This document shows, one piece after another, positions 56,760-64,000 of a DNA stretch of 64,000 nucleotides. Source of the stretch: Parietaria judaica (taxonomy: Eukaryota > Streptophyta > Magnoliopsida > Rosales > Urticaceae); assembly GCA_954871525.1 (NCBI GenBank), contig OX940869.1, positions 15,900,001 to 15,964,000 of the forward strand, given 5' to 3'. Position 1 is the stretch's first letter. Every line of letters starts with the position of its first letter. Both the position numbers and the translations under genes were made by a program. The notes under the pieces were generated by a model. The model worked only from the letters and a program-made list of their open reading frames with translations, made no database searches and had not been told where the DNA came from.

Positions 56760-57649
56760 ATGCTAATCTTTACTTGTTTTTCGTAAAAATATACCTTGTA
56801 TTTTTAAAAATAGTCAAAATAAATTTTAATTTACTACTACATCTCAAAATAATCTATCAGGGTTTGTAATTCTGAAAATAATTTTTTCAGTTGAATTTTT
56901 GTTCAAAATATTTGTCTTGTATCTTGAAAAAAAAAAATCATCCTGAAAATGATATTTTCAAAATTATGAAACTTGAGGATTAATCGGATAATAAATGATA
57001 AGTTACTTTTTTCAAGTTTTCCTATGATAATACTAAACGTTATTTATTTATTTAGATAATTTATAAAAAAAAATCTCTAAATTTTACGATTGGTAAATAT
57101 TTTTATTTTTTGATATCGAGATGGTATGTTTTCGTAAAATAAATAAATAAACAAGAGCATATATGAATAAAATATGAAATCATGAATAAAGAAAGTTTTG
57201 GGTTTTTGAAAAATAAAAATGGATAAAAAGAAAAGAAATTAAAGTAGATTCCGAAGTTGTGTTTGACTATTTTTTTTTAAATAAAGAAAGTATTTTTGTA
57301 AAATTAGGGGCATAAGAAATTTTTCCTTAGACAAAGTGTGACAAACACGCACCATAAGCAATTATGAAAAATGAGAAATTAATTGGAAGAATCTATTACC
57401 CTTGTATTTTAGTTCTAGTCCAAGTAGTAAAATATAAATATGTATATATATTGTAGGCTTAGGATTTGTGAGATCATCACAATAATATGATAGAGGAACA
57501 CAAAAATCCTTGCTTCTATGATGCAATACGCACTCTCCTTGTATTTATGGCATCCTTCTTTTCCGTTTCTTTTTCTATTTCTGAATTTGCATGCTATCAA
57601 TCACACCACTCTTGACCAAAACTTCTCATCGCGCGAGACACGACCCATT
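56760..57649. other. AT-rich intergenic DNA
   Basis: No gene recognised. Confidence 0.4.
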
Positions 57650-58560
57650 CTTGCGCGCAAACATGGTCGGAGAGTGATAAAGATGGAAGCTTTATTGAGC
57701 CCTTCAAATTCCGGAGTTGTAGTGAAGATAATGTCGTCGCTAATTAGTTAAATAATAATTGAATTTTTTCAAATTTTATATGATAACGTATAGCGACCAC
57801 AGTGTTGTCACTATATAATTAAGCTCTCGAATTCGAAGGAAAAAAAATGATCTACGGCAATAATGTCGTCGCGGTAACTTAAAGAAAGATTGACGGTTAT
57901 TTTTTTTTTTAATTCGCTATAGGCACCTACGTACTACGAGACATTTTAGCAACGATAAATTAACATTTATAGCTTATTTCCTTATATTGAGATGGTTGAA
58001 AGCTTTTACTTGTATGAAAGCATTCTTGAGTCCTTCAAATTCGGAGCAGGAATCTGGTCGATAATTATTTAAATCATCGCTCAATTTGAAAATAAAATAA
58101 AATTAGATAACCCAGCGACAAAAGTGTCGTTTCTATAACGAATGGAAGAGGAGCGATTGTTTTATCGTCGCCATAGGCACATACAATAATGGCAATTTAG
58201 CGACGAAGAAATTAACCTATTTGCTCTTTTTTTTTTTTTCCTTAAGGAGATGGTTGGAGAGTTAAATATATGGCAAATATAGAAGTTTGATTGAGTCCTT
58301 CGAATTCAGGAGCTATGTCATTGTAGTCGCTAAAAAAATTGCTGACCTATCAAGGACCATAATCTCGTAGCTGCAAGTGAAAGGAAGATCAACAACTGTG
58401 TTGTCGTTGCTATAGGAGCCTACAGAGACGAACTACAACGACGACAAATTAACTTATAACTCGTATTTTCATTTAGCGACACGTCGGGGGTGCAAAATAT
58501 CTGGCAAATGCGGAATCTTTATCGAGTCCTTCAATGCCGTATTGGGGTCTTTTACAATTC
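57650..58560. repeat. Degenerate direct repeats, CACTA-like subterminal region
   Basis: Four diverged units of about 230-330 bp each begin ATGGT.GGAGAGT... then GAGTCCTTCAAATTC.GGAG (57663, 57993, 58250, 58485). Each contains several GCGACGA/TCGTCGC and CTATAGGCAC/CATAGGCAC words on both strands. Dense GCGAC words are typical of the subterminal regions of plant CACTA elements, but CACTA termini were not found. Confidence 0.45.
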
Positions 58561-61500
58561 CTACATTTGGGCCACAAATTAAGTGTACGAGCTCAACACA
58601 TTTTTGAAAACCTTGATGTGGATGAAAAGATGAGGCTCTTTACAAATGTGTTATGTGATTGAAAAGAGATCACAAAGAAAATGTGTCAACAATTTGCCGG
58701 GGAGCAACATAAAGTTGAGCACTATCACTTGCTTATGGTTATGAATCAAGATGAGAGCTAAGTGGGGAGGCATTGCCTGCAAAACAATAATAAAAAATAA
58801 TAATATACAAAAAAAAAAAACCACATTCCTACAAAGCTTAATGTAATGAACTCTTCAAGCGTTATCCGTAACAATAAATAAATAATTAAAATAAGGAAGC
58901 AAGCAAAAAAAAAAAGGTTTTGTTTGCAAATATATGTACTCAAATAGTCACTTTCAAACAGAAAATGATTGGAAGTAATAATTTTTTTTTTTTGAATGGA
59001 TTGGAAGTAATAATTCAAACTCCCCACTCATTGAGAAATTAATAAAAATGTCATTGGAATATAATCAGAGGGTGTGTTTGAAAAATAAATAAACACATTG
59101 TAAAGGTTCTAGAGAGAGTAAGAGCCCGCGAATCACCACATGTAACCCGGAGTTTAATTTCGATTTACTTAGTTGTCGTTTTAGCAAATGTCACCAGTAA
59201 ATCGTACACCGAATAAAAACAACGCTTATCTTTAAACATCGCGTAAAACTCACAAAACTCTAAATTTATTTATTTTTAATTAAATATTATTTATAAATAT
59301 ATGTACTCATCCGTTTTTCGTTATATACTCATAAAATTAAATCGGGACATTAGTAACAATTTTTTAAAATCTTACGAAAAATTTATCGGCATATCCCACC
59401 ATCTTTAGTGTACCCCGAATATCGAATTTGCTAGTGGTTTGTGATCAATGATTTCTTTAAAGTATTAGTGAACACCAGTTAGTAAGAAAAATAAATAAAT
59501 TTTTTGTTTAATCGTTATGAAAACTATTATATATATTCTAGTGTGATGCTACTACACAATCATGATTTCGACCCTATTAATTAAAAAAATTAGGAAGTGG
59601 GAGTCGGAGACTTAGTTATAGTTTAAAGTGATGTAAATTATAGGAAACAAACAATATGATTATGCTAATTAGTTTTTTTTTTCCCTTATTTCATACTAAT
59701 GATATTATAATCAAATTGATTGTGTGCCTGATTAAATAAATTGAGTTTGGTCTTCCTAAAATGACTGCCATTACAAATAAAAATAAAAATTAAAGCTATT
59801 TTTAGAGCTAGTGTCCCACTTTGTGTTTCCAATCTTTTCCATAAATATTTTTTTTAATTGGTTAGAGAGAGATCTATGATTAACAAAGTAGATGTTATTG
59901 TTCTCATTGGTGAGTGGTGACATCATCTTGAGATTAAATTTTATATTAGAAGAATATGTACAACATTATTTGAAAACATATAGACTATAGTGCATTAATT
60001 ATAAGCTATTGGTATTTTGCGTTTGGATATGGAGTACATTGTAGATATCTATTCTGCAATTCATATAAGAAAAAAAAAATCAGAATGTATCAAGGTTCGT
60101 TATATTCAGGGATATTTGCGGTATAAGCATTCATTTTATACTAAATACATTTGAATATTTTCAAAATAAGTTGCGACAATAATAAATTAAGAGTACAAAA
60201 CAATGTCGAGGTACAATATTATGTTGCATGAGGGTTGTATTAGTTAATGAATATATTAATTATTCAATATTTCTAATAAGTTAAAGATATATGCATGTCT
60301 CTAACAAAATTTAACTCGTACATAGGCATAATTGGACCTCGACATTATTTTATACCTTAAGGTACATTGGCGTTATAAGAGAATAAAATATATCGTGTCG
60401 TACAAGATTATGCGCTTATGCCACAAATACCCCTAGTTTTATATTCTTGTTTACTTCTGCTTTTACTCTCTCTCTCTATATATATATATATTCTTAAAAA
60501 ATTGAGGTTTTGCCAAGCGTATGCCGCGGAGACCAAAATTGAGGTTTTGCCAAGCGTATGCCGCGGAGACCTCGGAAAAACGAGGATGTCGGCAGCTTTT
60601 CCATTAGATGTCGTTTTGCTTTTTTAAGTTGTCATGAAATATTCGCATGTCGTTTCATATATCTTTCTTTTAACCGTTATAATCATTTAAAATTGTATTA
60701 CAATATATATATATAGCATAAATATTATTATTCTTATTATATAAAAATAATTGAGAAAATTTTATAAAAATTTCATCGATAAATCCGTTATACTATTTAT
60801 TATTTAGAACCTTCGTACATAGACACTTGACACAATGCCATTCTCTGGGTTGACATTTTGACATGCCACGTCTTGCAATTTTGATGAGTATTATTCGCAA
60901 TTCTTTTCTCCAAAGACGTATTTATGATCTTCTCAAAAAATTATTTGAAGACTGATTTAAAGGACCATCAATCGTAACTACAATTTATATCTATGTGCAG
61001 AATAAGTTAATTTTTCATTTTATTTATGTCAACATAAATGTGTATACATATATAGAGATATATTATAATACAATCATAAACTACTGTACAAGAGCTACTT
61101 ATCAGCTAAATCATAATTGAAGGACAAATTAATACTTGTTTTGTATAGACGAGCTCTGTTCATACTCAGAACTAATATAGCGAAGCCCAACAAGCTACCG
61201 CAAGAAGGATAGAAATTGGAAAAATCGATTCAAACCCGATTACTCGATTTACTTAAAATCGATTCTAAGCCATCTCTGGCGATAAATCAACAATTCGAAG
61301 TACTTTTCTTGCGTATTCTTGATAAACACATGTGGCGATGATTTTTCGGTTTTTAACTAAAACACTAGTTTAAAACTGAATTTACTGAAACTCGATAATA
61401 TCCTTGAGATTATGAAGCTATGTGTTCGCAATAATATATTTGTGATTTTCATAAGTTAAATATTATATATGTACTCATATGTAACATATAATCAGATGAA

Positions 61501-62757
61501 TATAATCATATGATATAAAAATACAACTTATAAGAACATAAAAAGCGTTATTTCTTCAATAATCTTACCGTTAAGGTACTAGTTGCGACATATAAAAATC
61601 AATTGTATAAATTTGAAGCATAATTTTGGCATAGATCAGAAAATTGTGGTCCTATGGCAGCTTATCGAGCACCTTAGAAAAAAAAAATTAAATAAAAAAA
61701 CCGAAAATACTGATACCATGCGTATTAAATACCAAATATCTCCAAATAAAAATCGATGCCTACAAATCATTCGATAGCGGTATTTGATTATTATAAAATT
61801 AAATGAACCGAAAACTGAATTTATTGCATACCTAGACTTTGATATATAATTTCATATTTTATATTGCACAATGTATTAAACTCTGTTTATATAATATTTA
61901 TCAAAATTATTATTTTCAAGTATATATTTATTGTAATTTTTCGTACTTACTGATTATGTTATTGGTATTTTACAGCATCTAATCCCTATCACTGATTATG
62001 TTATTGGTACTTTAGAGTATATATTGATTATTATTATTTTTATATAATTTTGATCATATTATTCGAAGCGGTAAATACAGTTAAAATGCCGATGGAACCG
62101 AATAGTGAATATATACTATCGAATATATCGTGAATGCTATTTTTATCTTTTCAGATAAAGTATTTGGTTTCCTTATTAAAAATACCGTATTTGGTCTATT
62201 ATTTGCAAACTACTGCATCAAAGAAGACCCGGTTGTTCACCGGCCCGCAACCACCTTTAGTTGGTTAAACTGTTTTGACATAAAAATATATATTCTTCAC
62301 TTATATAACGTGCAATGATGCAATTGTAGAGAGGAGTCCCACACCGGCTCACGCACGGGAACTCGTCAACCGGTCTCGCTTTCTACTTCACTATTCTTGA
62401 CAAGGTTAATTGGGAGTTATTTATTAATTAACTAATTAATTATTCACAGATTTTATTTCGACGTATCAGCAACATTCAAAAACAATGATCCATCAATGAA
62501 ACCATATGAACATCCACAATCAGAAATCGATTCAAACTTCAAAGCAAATACTCAATGAAAACTGAATACCCTATGTATAATAATGTACATTAATGTCAAA
62601 AGTTACCAGGTATTAAGAACAACGTACAAGATCCTTTGTCGGGTTTTCTTCCGGGGTTCGTCTTCTGCACCGGAAAGACAGAGCGCTACTACATGCGATT
62701 AGAGTTGAATATACACATAGATTATGATAGCTTTAAGCAATTAGCCACGTGTGGAGA
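58561..62757. other. AT-rich intergenic DNA
   Basis: No gene recognised. A 37-bp unit is tandemly duplicated at about 60504-60577 (GAGGTTTTGCCAAGCGTATG); sequence beyond it resembles the reverse complement of 40500-40690. The last few hundred bases adjoin the 3' side of the RING gene. Confidence 0.4.
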
Positions 62758-62845
62758 GCAACCTACGAGACACTCGCTGGGCGACGACGATGAGCCCTCC
62801 GGTTCTTCATCGTCTGCTCGGAATCTATGGTTAGACAGAACTATT
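62758..62845 (-). repeat. Diverged copy of the RING gene's 3' end
   Basis: On the minus strand this stretch aligns with the last ~20 codons, stop and following bases of the RING gene (62900-62985): GATTCCGAGCAG... against GATTACGAGCGG..., a shared GGGCTCAT/GCGCTCAT, TAG stops in the same place, then GTTGCTCTC against GTTGTTCTC. It is 3 bp longer and keeps an open frame to its stop. Confidence 0.7.
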
Positions 62846-62923
62846 CACAAGGGATTAAATTTAAATCTAAATGTATACACATTGGTTATGGACTTATGAT
62901 AGTAACAGGGCGTTGAGAACAAC

Positions 62924-63925
62924 CTATGAGTTCATCAACGGGCCACCATGAGCGCCCGGGCTCTTCCTCCTCCGCTCGTAATCTTGATCGTCCGTTGGCA
63001 GCTCATACCGACAGACAGGGCAAGTGTTCCGAATCCCCAACCACGGTACAATGCAGTCGCCATGGAAGTAATGGCGACACGGGAGCCTCTTCACCTCCTC
63101 CTCCGCCAAGATCTTATCTCTACAAACGGCGCACCATGCATCGCCTTTCCTCAACTCCTCCACTGTCAGCTCGACGGAGAGTAGACTCTTGACAGCGCTC
63201 TTCGCAGCCGGCGGCTTACCCATCGGAGCATTCGCACTTTCGATTAGCTGGTCTAAAGGCTCGTCGAAATCCACCGCCTCGCCATTGGCGTAAAGATTGT
63301 CCCCCTGATCGAGAAAGTAGGAATCGCCGGCGCCCGAGTCCCCATCGTTCCAATCCGAGCTCGCGTTCTGCAAAAACCGCACGTACTCGGCCGTAAGCCA
63401 AACCACTTCCGATCCCGCGCTGTCGAACGCATTCCTCGGGATTGCCCACTCGACGGCCGAATCGTCAACCTCCCCACGCTCACGCCTTTCAAACATGGCG
63501 ATCTCTGCCTCCGACCAAAACCGATTAGGGCAATCATCACCCGAAACCCTAACATCACCGTCTTCTCCATCCGATTCCGAGTCGAACTCAACGGTCCTAA
63601 GTCCACCAACGCGGTATTCCACCGAGGGCTCGCCAATCTCGGCCAAATCGTCGCGCTCGACATCGGAGCCATGGCTGCGCTCGAAGAGGTCGGTGACGAA
63701 GCCACTGATGTCGCGGTCAGAGCTGGGGTCGGAAACGGAGTCGATCGCGGAAAGCCAACTGGACACGGAGCTCCTCCATCCAGCGTCGGCGGCGAACGAG
63801 GAGAAAGCGAAGGGGTTGCAATGGTGACGGTCTTCGCTGGCGCGGTTTATGGAGGAACACCATCGGGAGATAGGATCTAGGGTTTCGAGGCCCCCTTGAG
63901 GCTCTTCGAGCTCTGGTTTGTCCAT
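62924..63925 (-). CDS. RING-H2 E3 ubiquitin ligase
   Basis: Single-exon gene of 333 residues, from the ATG at 63925 to the TAG at 62924. The RING-H2 finger is complete: C265, C268, C283, H285, H288, C291, C302, C305 (CAVCRDKI ... LPCRHYFHGDC ... TCPVCRYELP). This type recruits E2 enzymes and transfers ubiquitin. The N-terminal two thirds are acidic and Ser-rich without a membrane segment; a conserved-looking block (FWSEAEIAMFERRERGE, WLTAEYVRFLQNAS) precedes the RING. Overall design resembles cytosolic/nuclear RING1-, CIP8- or RDUF-like ligases, but a precise orthologue is not claimed. GC-rich relative to the surroundings; 75 bp of T/C-rich leader lie between the start codon and the window end. 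Confidence 0.93.
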   Translation of the reverse strand: MDKPELEEPQGGLETLDPISRWCSSINRASEDRHHCNPFAFSSFAADAGWRSSVSSWLSAIDSVSDPSSDRDISGFVTDLFERSHGSDVERDDLAEIGEPSVEYRVGGLRTVEFDSESDGEDGDVRVSGDDCPNRFWSEAEIAMFERRERGEVDDSAVEWAIPRNAFDSAGSEVVWLTAEYVRFLQNASSDWNDGDSGAGDSYFLDQGDNLYANGEAVDFDEPLDQLIESANAPMGKPPAAKSAVKSLLSVELTVEELRKGDAWCAVCRDKILAEEEVKRLPCRHYFHGDCIVPWLGIRNTCPVCRYELPTDDQDYERRRKSPGAHGGPLMNS

Positions 63926-64000
63926 GGTGTTCTTCGTGCAGAGCTCAGAAACGCCAAAATAATTGACTTTGATTTCTTTTTTTTTTCTCTTTTTTTTAGC

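Noticed and set aside
63216..63880. Frames overlapping the RING gene on both strands
   Set aside because: Shadow frames in GC-rich coding sequence.

Overview
This is nuclear DNA from a flowering plant, probably a eudicot. Three host genes have introns, leaders or domain structure typical of plants: a GAUT9-like pectin glycosyltransferase, a group S bZIP factor and a RING-H2 ubiquitin ligase. The long AT-rich spacers are filled with Ty3/gypsy, Ty1/copia, LINE, Mutator-like and hAT-like elements. I see no bacterial or organellar gene set, CRISPR array, tRNA or rRNA gene.

Layout. 1-1717 (minus): 5' three exons of the GAUT9-like gene, running off the left edge. 1952-2660: solo LTR with target-site duplication (TSD) AGAAC, 235 bp upstream of that gene's start codon. 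3625-8407 (minus): 4.8 kb non-autonomous LTR element full of tandem arrays, TSD TTACT. 11278-11633: palindromic MITE. 12290-13888: LTR-like fragment and six copies of a ~174-bp tandem repeat. 14485-16051: 1.57 kb miniature LTR element with near-identical LTRs and an open 296-codon frame. 16437-26676: long-TIR Mutator-like element split by a 9.2 kb LTR element (16891-26090, TSD GTTTG). The latter carries a sense-strand F-box gene copy and an antisense multi-exon gene but no gag-pol. 26934-28195: Pack-MULE with 199-bp TIRs, TSD AATTTAGAA and pieces of two genes. 28538-28968: second copy of the palindromic MITE. 32257-32919 (minus): bZIP gene. 35168-40081 (minus): decayed full-length copia element, TSD TTATA. 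40997-43704 (plus): internally deleted copia element, TSD ATCAT. 47468-51454 (plus): decayed LINE interrupted by a hAT-type element (50145-51364, TSD CTTGTAAG). 54080-55935: hAT remnant with an orphan BED zinc-finger exon. 57650-58560: CACTA-like subterminal repeats. 62924-63925 (minus): RING-H2 gene, followed by a diverged copy of its own 3' end.

The host genes show no functional link to each other. The most interesting part is the pair of non-autonomous elements at 3.6-8.4 kb and 16.9-26.1 kb. They share primer-binding site, LTR terminal sequence, a stem-loop next to the polypurine tract and hairpin-cored GCCGAG arrays, yet differ in cargo. The larger one combines a processed-looking F-box gene in sense with an antisense, apparently spliced gene carrying a PF04195-like domain and a duplicated exon. 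All assignments come from reading the sequence and from knowledge of the families; no database search was run.
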